Of a DNA stretch of 64,000 nucleotides, positions 23,460-35,699 are shown one piece after another. Position 1 is the first letter of the stretch; each line of letters starts with the position of its first letter. A model generated the notes under the pieces. It was not told the origin of the DNA and made no database searches. It was given only the letters and a program-made list of their open reading frames with translations. Origin of the DNA: Diphasiastrum complanatum (Eukaryota; Streptophyta; Lycopodiopsida; Lycopodiales; Lycopodiaceae); the NCBI GenBank assembly GCA_029204225.1, contig CM055103.1, forward strand, positions 24,938,656-25,002,655, read 5' to 3'. The position numbers were made by a program, and so were the translations under genes.

Positions 23460-24950
23460 CACACTAAAAACTACTGGCTAAAACTCTATCTGCATGTTTA
23501 ATAAAAGAAGACAATTATGTTGCAATAGCCCATTCGTGAATGCTTATTATGTGTCCACAATCCTAGTCATAGCATCCTACTTTCTCAAAGGCTTGGCTGA
23601 CTGAGTAATCGCTGTAACCCAATTTATTTCTCTGTCCAATCCTTTCCTTGCTAAGAAAAGCCTCCGTTATTGCTTCCAGGTTTGCTGTAGACTGCTTTGG
23701 TCGGAATTGAGTCGCGAAGAGAGAGACGATATCTGCGTTGAGGATGAATCACGGCTAGATCCGAACCACAATACCTTCTCACCAACAAACCGTGGCTATG
23801 GCTTTGATAATCGTTGCTCCAGGAAGACAAATACCCGAAAAGACTTAACAGGGTGTCTCGAAACAGCGGTCTTTCAAACGACTACATAGTTCAACCGAAC
23901 TCCAATTTGACTCGTCCAAAACCTGATCACTCAATTCATCATCAGGATATTGCACAGTGGCGCATGGAGAAGTCATAACAATCCGATTTATAGTAGGATG
24001 ATTTGCACATGAAGTAGGACGATTGACTGTAGGATGCTTTCAGTACATTGTTACAGCAGGCTCAATAAGATGCGCCTGAGGGTCATCTGCATCAATAATT
24101 ACAGGGCTAGCCGTATGAGAAACGCCCTCACATCCAGTAACAGCAGCATCGAGGCTTCTTTCATCAAAAATCTCCGCCTTAAACCTTTAACAAGAAGATC
24201 ACACAAAGGCCTGGCTTGTGTTTCGAGCTGTAAAAACTTTTCAGCAGCCATGAAGGAAGGGTTCTGAACAAACAGGTAGGTTACAGTGGCAGGGACAGGA
24301 AAGGCAGCAGCACTACCAGCAGCATAAAATGCAGTAGGATCCCCGAAAAGACTAAAAACAGCACATTATCCTAAGATACATTTTTTAAGGAAGCATTAGC
24401 TTCTTTTCAAACTCCGACATGACATATGCTATGTTTGAAGTTGTCCTAGAGTTTAGAGCAAAGAAATTAGAGCTTGGGGGTTCAGGTTCCGTACGCGTGC
24501 ACGTGCCTGCGACCGAGCGAGATATCATAGCCATTGAATAGTTTGACCGCTTCCAGGAAGTAATTACGCACGTTTGCAGGCTGTAAGCAAGCGCACCACC
24601 AGCAGTTCCAGCGGGGTAGAAGTGAACGAGTTCTGAGGTTACAGCAGTAGAGTAGCAGTGCGCACCAGATTACATTCAAGCACATGCTACTCAAGCGTTC
24701 AGTTGGCTGCCAGACTAGCGATAAGTTTCTTGCTACACCAGTGATTAGTTCAGCTCTTAGTGAGCGAAGCTTTGCAGCAGAGAGCGGAGGTTTGTAGAGT
24801 TTTGATGGGCGCTTTTGTTTGGGCAAGTTCTCCAGAATCTATTGCAAAAGGTTTACAACGGCCGACGGCTCCATCGAGGTTAACGGCATTCCGTGTGAAG
24901 AAAAATCAAAAAAAAAAAAGGGAAAAAAAATTATAAAAAAGATTTCGGTT
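23460..24950. other. Intergenic, nothing assignable
   Basis: Several short open frames (for example 114 codons at 24482-24826 on the minus strand) have no recognised motif and no splice support. An A-rich run at 24903-24945 precedes the RLE-type element and may be flank or its 5' end. Confidence 0.4.
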
Positions 24951-24999
24951 CAGTTGGTGAGGTGGTCCATCGCAGAGTTCCCTTTGTACAGTTATTCTC

Positions 25000-27900
25000 A
25001 TGGCTTCAAACATCTCCCTGCTTCGTCCTCTCAGTCTCAAACGACCTGCTTCAACTGTATCTCCCCCTCCTGATTCCCCTCCTCGTTCGCGTCAAGCTGT
25101 GTTGGGTTCCTCGCTTGCCACAACACCCTCTGTTCCTCCTTCGCCCACCTCTTCCCATGGCATTGTTGCCCCCTCGCTTGATTGTGAGCCTCCTTTGACC
25201 CTTGTTGCATTGCCTTCTCAACCCCCTGAACGGGTTCCTTGCCATGCTTGTGGTCGTTTCTTCTCTCCTAGGGGAGGTCTTGCCCATCACCAGCGTTCTT
25301 GTCCTGCGTTGCTTCAGTCGTCTCAAGATCGCCCTCCTCTTTCTGCACCCCATTCGCCCTCTGCTTCAGCTTGGTCTTGGATTTCTTCCCTTGACGTCTT
25401 TGGAGCTTTTCACTTGGGCTTCCCTCGTCCAAGGCTCTACTTTCATATTCCCCTTGCTCTCCGTCGTGAAACTCAAGTTGCTATGCGCCTTCCTCTTGAT
25501 CACTTGGCTATTGACCCCTTCGACATTGCGGCTTGGCATCTATTTCTTCTTTTTCCCCCTTGGTGTCTAGTGCTTCCTCCGAGGGGTGGGGATGCTGGTC
25601 ACAGAGAAACTCGTGATCGCCTTCGTCGCTTTCTATCGGGAGACTGGGAAACGCTTCATGATGAACACTTTGCACGCTGTCAGGCACTTGCTGCTCGTAA
25701 CTCACAGGACTCTCATCCTGAAGGCGCCCCACCTCTCCACCGTCACCTTCGTCGCACCCTACATCATGGGCAAGTTGGTGAGTATTCTCGTGCAGCTCGA
25801 GCTTTAGCTCCTCTCACACCCGCTCCCTCTTCTGCTAATACTGTTGCTGCTCTCCAAGCTCTGCATCATGCTTCTGAAGGCATTCTTCCCTTGTTTGTGG
25901 AGGACTTTGTGTCTGATGTTGACTTGGTGCTTGATCGTGATTCTTTCTCTCATGCCTTCCATTGTAGTCCCCGTCTTGTTGTTGGTGGTCCCTCTGGTTT
26001 GGTCTATGAACACCTTCGTGATTGCTTTCCACCTGAGGACTCTTCTAGTGGCTTTGTTCAACTCTTTTAGGTCTTCCCTTTTATCGCCTCTGGTCACATT
26101 CCTTCTTCTGTCGCTCGTCTTTTGCCTGCGTCTCGTTTGATCGCCATGTCTAAAGCCTCGGGTGGCGTCCCATCGCTATCGGCGAAGTCCTCCTCCATCT
26201 TGTTAGTCGTTCTATCTGTTTTCAGTTTCAACAGATTTTCGCCTCTTTTCTCTCCCCTCATCGGTTTGGCGTCTCTATTCTTGGCGGCTGTAAAGCTGTC
26301 ATTCATGGTTTGCGTGCCACCCTTGATCTCCATCCTGACTGGGTTGTTCTCCAAGTGGATGTTTCCAATGCTTTTAACTCTATTTCTAGAGCTGTGATCT
26401 TTCAGGAGCTGCGCGCTGCTGTTGGTGAGTTGGCTCAGCTTATCCCATTTGTGCGGTTGTTCTATGCTACTGAGACTACTCTCTTTTATAGTCACCATGT
26501 GCGCTCTAGGGATCTTTCCACTATCCAGTCTGCAGCAGGTACTCGTCAAGGTGATCCTTTGGCTGGTCCTCTTTTCGCTCTGGCTCATTTTCGTGCACTT
26601 CGAGCTTCTGCAGAGGCCTTTCCCTCCTGCTTATTTCCTTCGGTTGCTGATGACACTCATATTGTTAGTCCTGCTCCTACGGTGCTCCTCGCATTTCATC
26701 ATTTCTCTGAGCAGCTGGCTTCTCTTGGTTTGTCTATTCAACCCCACAAGTGTTCAGTATGGTCTCCGGCAGGTCTCCCCCTAGACTTTGTTCCTCCTCA
26801 AGGTTTTCTCGCTCCTTTGGATGGCATTCGAGTTCTGGGTGTTCCTTTTGGGTCTGCTTCCTTCAACTCTGCTTTTCTTGGTGAGGCTCTCCAGGAAGAT
26901 GTTGCTCATTCAGATATGCTTCCCCGGTTGGGCGACACTCAGGTCGCATTTGACATCTTGATGTCTTGCTTTATCCAGTGTCCTTCTTATCTGCTGCGGA
27001 CTTTCCCCCCTACTCCGGACTTTTTGCATCTCCTCTCTTCCTTTGACAGCTCTCTTATGAATGTTTTTGGCCGCCTTTTGGGCCCTGGTTCTTTGATGGT
27101 GTGGAGACCCTTTTAGCTCGGAACCAGGCTCGGTTACCCATTTCTTGTGGAGGTGTGGGTCTTCTCTCTATGGTTTCTTCTGCACCTGCAACTTTTCTTG
27201 GGAGCTGGGCTCTTGTAACCCCTGCTTTGTCTTCTCGGTTCCTTTCTAGCTTTCGCCCTCTCTTGGCGGATTGCATTGCTCATGTGGATAGCGGTTCTCT
27301 GCCTTTCCAGCACCTCCTCATCGCTGCGCGAGAGCTCCTCCCCCTCTCTGCCCAGGCTTGTCTTCCTCCTTTTGAGCAACTCCTCACTTTCAGCTCAGAT
27401 CACCTGCAAGAGACCCTCTTGGAGCGCATGCACAAGCATACCCTTTCAAGCATGCTCTCTGAGGCTCCTTCGGCATTGCATCAAGCTCGGCTTCTTTCTT
27501 GTGCGGGTCCTGGTGCCGGGGCTTGGCTGTCAGCTCGGCCTGTTATCCCTTCCTTCTGGTTGTCTTCGGCCATCTTCACCACTGCTCTTCGTCTTCGCTT
27601 GGGCCTTCCTCATCCTTCGGTTTTGGGTCTCTCCAAGTGTGTTTGTGGTCACCCTATTGATGCTCTTGCTATCCACCTCCTCCGTTGTCCTTCTGGGAGT
27701 GAGCGCACAGCTACGCATGATGTTGTCAGAGATGTAGCGGCCGCTATAGCTAGAGATGGAGGATTCCATGTCCTTAGAGAGCAGTCTCATGTCCTTCCTT
27801 CTTCCGCGTCCCACTCTTCCCGCAGGCATGTTGACATTGTCCTCTATCGAGATGGGCTTCGTACTTTGGTAGATGTTGTTGTTGCTGATCCCACGCGTGG

Positions 27901-28297
27901 TGACCTATTGCCTCGCTCTGCCTTCACACCAAGAGAAGCGGCAGGCGTCGCAGCACAAGAGAAGGAAAAAAACTACTCCGACAGGCACCCCACTGATGCT
28001 TTCCTTCCTTTGGCTATTGAGACTTATGGCACCTTGCATCGACGCTTTGAGGATTTTATTCGCATGTGTTCTCATCAGGCGGCAGAGCGTCAAGGTATTC
28101 CTGGTTCTATTCTCGTGGCTTCCTTCAAACAGCGTGTTTCCATTGCCCTGCAACGTGCTCAGGCCCTATCTATTCTGCAACGGGCGACAGTGGCTGGGTC
28201 TGCTACATCTCATCTCCCTTCATTAGCCAACTCACCACCTCTTCACTTTTCCGATCTGCTGCAGTTAGTTGGCAGACTCCCATGGACATCATCATAG
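25000..28297 (+). pseudogene. R2-like non-LTR retrotransposon with restriction-like endonuclease (broken ORF)
   Basis: One coding line runs through three frames. Part 1 (25000-26070): Pro/Ser-rich N-terminus, C2HC finger CHACGRFFSPRGGLAHHQRSC at about residues 80-100, then the pre-RT motif GGPSGLVYEHLRDCFPPE. A TAG at 26068 interrupts but the same frame continues with IPSSVARLLPASRLIAMSK; a frameshift near 26165 leads to RPIAIGEVLLHLVSR. Part 2 (to about 27085) is the RT: QVDVSNAF (motif A), RQGDPLAGPLF (B), VADDTHIV (C), HKCSVWSP (D), LGVPFG (E). A frameshift near 27085 leads to part 3: thumb FDGVETLLARNQARLPIS, CCHC CVCGHPIDALAIHLLRC (27638), then HVDIVLYRD...LVDVVVAD, the D-x12-D core of an R2-type endonuclease. 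No apurinic endonuclease domain. Sense strand is pyrimidine-rich and GC-richer than its surroundings. Only three lesions in 3.3 kb suggest recent loss. Confidence 0.85.
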
Positions 28298-28298
28298 T

Positions 28299-28325
28299 TT
28301 AAGGAAAAAATAGTTTTTTCCTTAA
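28299..28325 (+). other. Perfect 12-bp stem-loop just after the RLE element stop codon
   Basis: TTAAGGAAAAAA, loop TAG, then TTTTTTCCTTAA; the stem begins one base after the TAG stop. It could be a 3' structure of the retroelement RNA or a boundary with the following LTR. Confidence 0.7.
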
Positions 28326-29116
28326 CCATTTTTAGGCACATTCGCCTTTTCGTGCCTTCACGAAAAATGTGACACACTGGCCAGGATGACTTAGAAATCA
28401 ATTCTAGACCACCTTCGTCTTTTTCGCCTGTTCGCGAAAAATGCGACCAAGTGGTCAGAAAGGCTTTTTTTGCTGCTTTTAGTTCTAGTCACTTTTTCGG
28501 CTTTTTCGGCTTTTTCGACTTTTTCGTCTTCTTCGTTGTCTTAAAACTAAGGGCACCTTCATGATCTACATACCTTAAGTCTAAGGACACCTTCAGGATT
28601 GCATACCTTCAGTCTAAAGAGCACCTTTGGGTTTTTCGGATTTTTCGCGTTTTTGCTACATTGGCAGACCGATGTCGCCAACTTAACATCAATCCTAAAA
28701 ACAGCTAGAGAAACAAATATCCTAAGGGCGGTTACCAACTTTTGTATAGATACACAACTGGAGTAAATGGCAGTTAAGGCATAAGATATTTTTCTCGCCA
28801 CTTGTAAATATATATACTAGCTGAATCAAGCTATGTAAGTGTTAATTGAATTTCTCTTTCAATCATAGTTTTTTGTAGCCAGCGTTATCACGCTTAACAA
28901 GCTGAAGTTATTACTTCAAACTATTGTATTCCCTATTGATATTAATCAGAGTGCAATTTTTGTCTCATTACTGTGTTGCTCATTTGCGCATTCTATATGA
29001 ATTCTTCTACTTGAATAATTTTGCTGCTAACTGTTGTGTTTCCGTTCCTACACACCGCGCTCAAATCCTCGAGCTTCCGCTTCCGCTGCCGCTCACGCGC
29101 CCACCGTTTTACAACA
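28326..29116 (+). repeat. Copia LTR rich in TTTTTCG motifs
   Basis: It ends ...TACAACA directly before the primer site at 29117. 28350-28660 has many ttttcgcc, ttttcggc and ttcgcgaaaaat strings, as in the LTR block at 6960-7190, and a TATA-like tatatata occurs near 28807. The left limit is uncertain because the RLE element abuts it. Confidence 0.6.
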
Positions 29117-32050
29117 TGGTATCAAAGCAGGCATTTCAATCATTTGTATTTCTACTGTGAATTATCAGTCTTGTTTCTATCAAGACATCTTTCTAGCAAA
29201 CGCGCAGCCAACAGTATTCCAACAGTCGTTGTTTCTACCAACGATCTTGTTCAACCAGAATGGATCCATCATCTAGTTCATCTCTCATTGACAAACTCGA
29301 TGGAGATAACTACCATCTCTGAAAATTCAAGATGAAGGTTATACTTCTAGCCAAAGAACTGTGGGACATCGTTGATGGCACAGAGCTCAAACTAGAAGGT
29401 GATGTAGCCTTCATCACCAAGTGGAGACTGAGAGATGGCAAAGCATTTGCCATGATCACCCTCAACATCAAGGACACTCAGATAAGCCACATACGTGCTG
29501 CTCATACTGCTAAGGATGCATGGGACTTCCTAGCAACTCTCTACGACATTGGAGACGTTATGTCCAAGCTTCATCTGAGGAATAAATTCTTCACCCTCAG
29601 AATGTCTGATGCAGATAGTGTTTTGAGTCACCTCAGCACTTTCAAAAATCTTATGGAGCAGATGACTACAACCGGCTCAGTCATAGAAGATTCTGATGCA
29701 CAATGGCTCTATTATCGAGTCTACCTGAAGACTATAAGTCATTCACCCACTCTTGAGTTGTGCAACTTGGAGACAACTTATCACATTCAATTGAAGATAA
29801 AGGAACAGTCAGAGTTGAATTCAAAAGCTATGAGGTTAGGTTGTTGTCCAAAGTTCTCCATGTTCCAAATCTGACCAAGAATCTGCTCTTAGTTAGCAGA
29901 ACTACAAATTCAGGTTGGAGGGTCGAATTCGATACAGAAGGCTGCACAATTCTTGACAAATCCCGGAAGGTTCTAGCCTACGGAAGAAGAAGCAGCTATC
30001 TTTACATACTCAGCCATTGCTATTCTTCTAACAGTCAAGCTCTTCACACATCCACTTCTGAATCAATTGATATGTTGTGGCATTTCAGACTTGGCCATCT
30101 TAACTTCAACAATATTCAACAAATGTCAGCTTAGACTCTAGTACAAGATCTACCTTCAGTCAGCAAGCCAACTCTCCATGCGAAAGCTGTATTATCAGCA
30201 AGCATGCTAGGAGTCCCTTCAGTTCAGACTCAGTTCATACATCCAAGGGCTTGCTTGACCTTGTACATAGCGACATTTGTGGGCCGATGCAGACTGCTTC
30301 CATAGGCGGAGCTAACTGTTCCTAACCTTCATCGACGACTTCTCTCGAAGTACTGCAACCTACTATATGAAGAACAAATCCGAAGCATTCAAGTTCTTCA
30401 AGCAATTCAAGACGTCTGTAGAAAACCAGACCTAGAGGAAGATCAAGGCTCTATGCACAGATGGAGGGGGAGAGTACATCTCCACAAAATTCAAGGAGTT
30501 CTACAAGGCCAACGGGATACTTCAACAATATACAACCAGCTACTCACCTCAGTCAATGGTGTAGATGAACGAAGAATCGGACACTCATCAAGGGTGCCAA
30601 GAGCATAATGGCCCATGCCTCTCTTCCAAATTTTTTTTGGACAGAAGCTGTTACTATAGCTGCCTATTTGCAGAACCGATCCATTACCAAGCCCTGAACG
30701 GCAAGACAACTTATGAGGTGTGGACAAGATCAAAACCATCACTCAAACATGTTCGTGTGTTTGGATGCATCGCTTTTGTTCAGATCCCTGAGGATCTAAG
30801 AAGAAAGCTAGATGACAAGAGCAGAAAAACGATTTTCATCAGCTATTCCCCATACCACAAGGCATACAAGCTCTACAATCTGGATACCGAGAAGGCATTC
30901 ACTAGTAGAGACGTCATTTTTGTGGAAGACTAGTTCATCAACCACAAAGGGAAAGCTGCTGATAATTCTGATCCAAGGATCGAGCAACCGGACAATTCTG
31001 ATCCAGAGATTCAACTGTAGAACATCGACGCTGACTCAGACAATGAGTTAGAACCTCAATGAGTCAACCCACATCAGAGGACTGAAGTTCAACCCAGAAG
31101 GTCGAACAGGTCCGGACAGCCTCCATCCAGATTTATGGATGATCCAGTTTGCTACTTTGTGCAAGAACCAAACACCGTTATTGAGGCGATGTCTACTCCT
31201 GATGATGACTAGTGGAAAGCAGTGATGGACACCGAATTCGATTCTCTGATGGAGAATCAAACATGGACACTCATTGAGCTGCCAAAGGACTGAAAACCAA
31301 TTCCATGCAAATGGATATTCAAGGCGAAGTATAACGCCAAAGGAAGACTAAATCGTTACAAGGCCAGGCTAGTCGCCAAAGGCTTTTCCCAGATTCCAGA
31401 TCTGGATTACTCAGAAACCTTCAATCCAGTTGTCAAACATGTTTCGATTCGCCTACTCCTCTCCTTTGCAGCCACAACAGATCTTGAAGTCCACCAGATG
31501 GATGTCCAGACCGCTTTCCTCAATGGAACCATCGAAGAGGAGATTTACATGACGTAGCCAGAGGGATACGAACTCATCGGCAAGCAACAACACCTTGTAT
31601 GCAAAATCCACAAGGCACTCTACGGGCTGAAAAAGTCATCCAGAGCCTGGTTCCAAAAGATCAACGTATTTTTGATAGAGAATGGTTTTATTCCAAACTC
31701 AGCAGACTCGAATGTCTACTTCAAGTCTGTATCAGGGTACTTCATCATCATCACTCTCTACGTTGATGATACACTCTTATTCAATAACAATCTAAATCTG
31801 ACGAAGGATACCAAATGCATGCTGGCCCAAGAATACAAGATGACAGCCCACTATTGTCTCGGAATCCAAACTGATCTTCATCAATCAACAACGATATCTC
31901 AACAACATGCTGAAAAAGTATGGAATGACAAACTGCAAACCCAGTCTCTTTTCACTCGACCCTGGACTAAAGCTATCAAAGGAACAGTCTCCTCAAACTA
32001 AGGCAGAAAAGGAGGAGATGAAGCTCTATTCATTTCAATCGTACATGCAA
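29117..32050 (+). pseudogene. Decayed Copia element, gag to RNase H
   Basis: Primer site TGGTATCAAAGCA, then an ATG near 29260 with Gag text LIDKLDGDNYHL (a stop follows) and KFKMKVILLAKELWDIVDG. A deletion joins Gag (about 29710) to protease/pre-integrase (VLHVPNLTKNLLLVSR, LWHFRLGHLNFNNIQQMS). Integrase is riddled with stops (DLVHSDICGPM, ENQT*RKIKAL, GGGEYISTKF). 30690-30933 keeps the integrase C-terminal region (VFGCIAFVQIPEDLRRKL). RT 31140-31900 has PCKWIFKAKYNAKGRLNRYK, VHQMDVQTAFLNG, YVDDTLLF. RNase H begins (GMTNCKP) and is lost near 32050. At least six stops; inactive. Confidence 0.88.
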
Positions 32051-32205
32051 ATTTGCCAACAATTGAGTAATGCACACAATGACATAAATCATTGGAATAA
32101 TTTGTGGGACCAGTAGATGGAGGTTTTGATGACTAAGTGAAATTATTGTCTTCTTTGAATCTCGGATGCCAGCCCAAGACTTACTCGTGAAAGAAGAAGG
32201 AGAAG

Positions 32206-34060
32206 AAGTCGAAAGTGGTGGAGGACTGGCTCATGAAATGGGACAAGTATTTTAATCTCCATAGTATTCATGAGGAGAAGAGAATTGAGAGCTTGGTTTT
32301 ATTTATTTGTGGCAAGGCGTCCTCGTGGTGTTGTGGTCATCAAACCCATTACTTGGGATGCATTGACGGAAGTATCCAAAAATTCATGGATCTCTTTAAT
32401 CAAGTTTCATCATTCAATCTAAAATTGCCCTTTGGTAGTTTGTTGTCTGCCGATTGTTACAAAAAAAATGTGCTTCAGAACCTCGAAAATGCTTGTCGAA
32501 TAGCGAACGCATTAAATTTCACAATGGTGGTGTCCAGGATGCAATTTCGTCAAATTTTGTGCACCTCGAAATCCAATAAGGGGCAGAAGCAAGGTCTAGA
32601 CCAAACTACAAAGTATTTTGATGAATTGGATCAAATGACATTGGAAACACCAAAGAAAAAAGAAGATAAAAAAGTCTATGTCCCGAATCAAGGCTAAAAA
32701 AGTGAATCTATATTTCATTTGCAACAAGCTTGGGCATATGATGAAGTTTTGTCCAAAAAGGAAGAAACTTGAGGCATAGATGATCGAAATCCCTAGTGGT
32801 AAATAAAAATTTGGAAATTAACATGTTTGATTGTGAGTGTTCATGTTCTTTTAGTATTGCTTCTTTCATGCTTAATGATTTTTTCCATTTAGAAGGCACA
32901 TTTAAGGATCAAGAAGTTAGTATTTTATTAGACAATGGTTCTACTCATAATTTTATCAATTCTCATCTTGTGCAGAAACTCAGTCTGACAACTGAAGCCA
33001 ATTAAAGCTGGAGACTTGGGGGGGAATGTTAAAGTGCCAAATCTCTCAATGCAGATCCAACATCATAGAGAATTAGATAATTTTCATGTTTTAGAACTAG
33101 CCCGTATAGATTGAATTTTTGGATATGAGTGGTCATTCACCTTCTTTGATTATTGATTTTGAGAAGCATGTTCTCACTTTCAAGGAGGGTGATAAGGTGG
33201 TTACTTTGATTGGCAGTAATTTTGTACATCTATCGGATGCAATTTCTACTAGTTAATATAATGGACGCATTTTATTATTCACAGTATGAAGTTTTTTTTA
33301 TGTTTGCAATTCCTATTGTGGATGTTTCTAATGTGTATCTAAATGGTTGTGAGTTCTCAATAGTTCTTAACTCATTAGATTTAGATCACGAACAAGCGAT
33401 GAAAAATTAGATAGATGTATTTCCATTAGAATTACATCATGGTTTACCATTGTCTAGGTCAATAGACCAAAAGATAGAGTTAATTCTAGAAAGTCAACCT
33501 ATCTCTAGTCAACCTTATAGGTTTTTTCAAAAAGAGAAGATAGAGAATTCAAATCAAATAGAAAACTATTTGAGGATGTGACATATTTAAGCCAATAAAT
33601 CACCATGAGGCACTCTTGTTCTTCTAGAAGCGATGCCCTTGTAAATTCTTCACTAAAATTGATCTCAAAACATGGCACCATCATATAAGAATTAAGTCAA
33701 AAGATGTCCAAAAGACTGGATTTCGAACCAGAGTTGGCCATTATGAGTTCTTACTATTGCCTTTCGGATTAACAAACACTCCGACAAATGATGAACAATT
33801 TGTTTCATCCATATTTGGAGAAATTTTTGGTAATGTTTCTAGATGATATTCTCGTCTACAGTAAGACCTTCGAGGAACACGTAGAGCATATCAAAACTGT
33901 CTCGATGAAGCTTCGACAAACGTTACTCTACGCTAATGAATCTAAGTGTGAATTCTTTAAGCATGAGATGTCGATCATAAGATCATTGCTTATGAGATCA
34001 AGATTGACGAGGATAAAATCAAAATATTGTTGATTGGTCGACCTGCAAATTGTCAAGTAA
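32206..34060 (+). pseudogene. Decayed Ty3/gypsy element, gag to RT
   Basis: Gag 32215-32697 (WLMKWDKYFNLHSIHEEKR), a zinc knuckle in the next frame (CNKLGHMMKFC, about 32718), protease LLDNGSTHNFINSHLVQKL at about 32919, then a linker and RT after frameshifts: FPLELHHGLPLSRSIDQKIEL, GHYEFLLLPFGLTN (about 33740) and FLDDILVYSKTFEEHVEHI (about 33838). It ends near 34000 within the RT. LTRs were not found. The motifs are those of chromovirus-like plant gypsy Pol. Confidence 0.85.
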
Positions 34061-34639
34061 GTTAAATCATTTTTAGGATACTTTGTTGGTTAGTTAAGAT
34101 TCATATTGCATTTATTTCAAAATCTTATTACAAAATTCAAAAAAACCGTCAATTTAAGCAAGTGATTTGTTGAAATATGATGTGACCATTAATGGGAAAT
34201 TTTAACAAGTGCACTAATAAAAATCAAACGAATCTTGAAAAATCATAATCTTGCAATCTCTTCTAGGGATGAGAGTGCTAGTACTTGTACTCTTCTATGG
34301 TCATTTTTTGCCCACAGTCAATAATATACATCTGTTATATATTTTAAGATCTTACATCATCGAATTAAATTACAATGCCCTTTTATCATAATTCCCAATG
34401 ATTTTGTTGCCACAATTTGTGAGTTAGCAACCTCCCAATGTTGAGCAAAGAGGTTAAAATTCAGTTCCTCAACTACATCTTAATTTCTCTCCAGTCTTCT
34501 TGGAGCAACAACGTGCTTATGGTATCCTCAAGCTTTCACAATTCTATGAAGAAATCCAAAAGCACATCATATTTAAAGCCCACATTTGTTGCTTTAAGAC
34601 ATGAAATAAAATAGTCAAATCCAATTTTTTCTTGCAAAT
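34061..34639. other. Non-coding, nothing recognised
   Basis: AT-rich sequence between a gypsy relic and a Copia RT relic. No frame, primer site or repeat structure stands out. Confidence 0.4.
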
Positions 34640-34970
34640 TCAATTGTATTGCTCTTATCAAAGTTGAAGCTTAACCCAAATGGTTCGAGATTCAGATGGA
34701 AAGCTCGACTAGTGGTGAAAGGATATGAACAGAACTGCGGAATGATAAAACATCAATCTATTCGAATATTACTAGCTATCATAGTTGTAGAAGATCTGGA
34801 CATTCACCAAATGGATGTTTAGATAACATTCTTTAATGGACACATTTACATCCTTCAAGGCCAAGAGCAGAAAGTATGCAAGTTGTATAATCTCTATGGG
34901 CTAAACAAGCTCCAAGGGCCTGGTTTGATAGAATTAATCAATTCTTGTTGCAATGTTGGACCCTTTTCGT
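34640..34970 (+). pseudogene. Copia RT fragment
   Basis: Reads RWKARLVVKGYEQNCG, IHQMDV then a stop, TFFNGHIYILQ and VCKLYNLYGLNKLQG, the finger and palm start of Copia RT (compare KARLVAKGF, HQMDVQTAFLNG, LYGLKQAPR). It breaks off near 34960; the following 34970-35319 has no coding signal. Confidence 0.75.
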
Positions 34971-35318
34971 GCCTCCCTAATCGGTGCGATCAAGAGGGAA
35001 AGGAAGGGGCTTGGATCTCCAACCTTGTGAGTATCATATCGGGCTTCGATCAAATGGGGAGAGGGCTAAGTGGCGAAATAGGAGTGGGAATCTAGGCTTG
35101 CTAAGGTTGTCAATCTACTCGTGAGATAGCCTAGATTTGTGTGGTGTTCATCTTTGATGCTTGTTCTTCTTTTTGGCCTTTTCTTGGTTTCATTTATTGG
35201 TTCTTATCTAGGCATCCTTGGCTTTAGATCTTCTCCTCAAGAAGTTGGTCTTCTCAGGGGAGGTGAACAATGAAAGAAATCCTACCTACGAATCTTAACG
35301 ATCGCTCCATGATTTTCT

Positions 35319-35475
<157 letters not shown>

Positions 35476-35699
35476 AGGAAGAATAGAAGAAAATCAAATA
35501 CAAAGAAAATGGCTCCCTCTTATAGATTTGAGAGGTGAGCCCCCTTCACTCTGATTGGCTATTGAAGTTCCATCAAGATCACTATCTGGACCGTCAAGAT
35601 CACTTTGTGTTTTTTGAGGTCAAGTTCCCAACTTAAGAACTTTACAAAAGATAAGTTTAACATACTTATTGAATAATTGTGCTCCATGGCACTTATTGC

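Noticed and set aside
24482-24826. 114-codon minus-strand frame as a gene
   Set aside because: No domain, no splice support, biased composition; likely chance.
27055-28153. Minus-strand frames over the RLE element
   Set aside because: Shadows of the pyrimidine-rich sense strand; Arg/Lys-rich text without domains.
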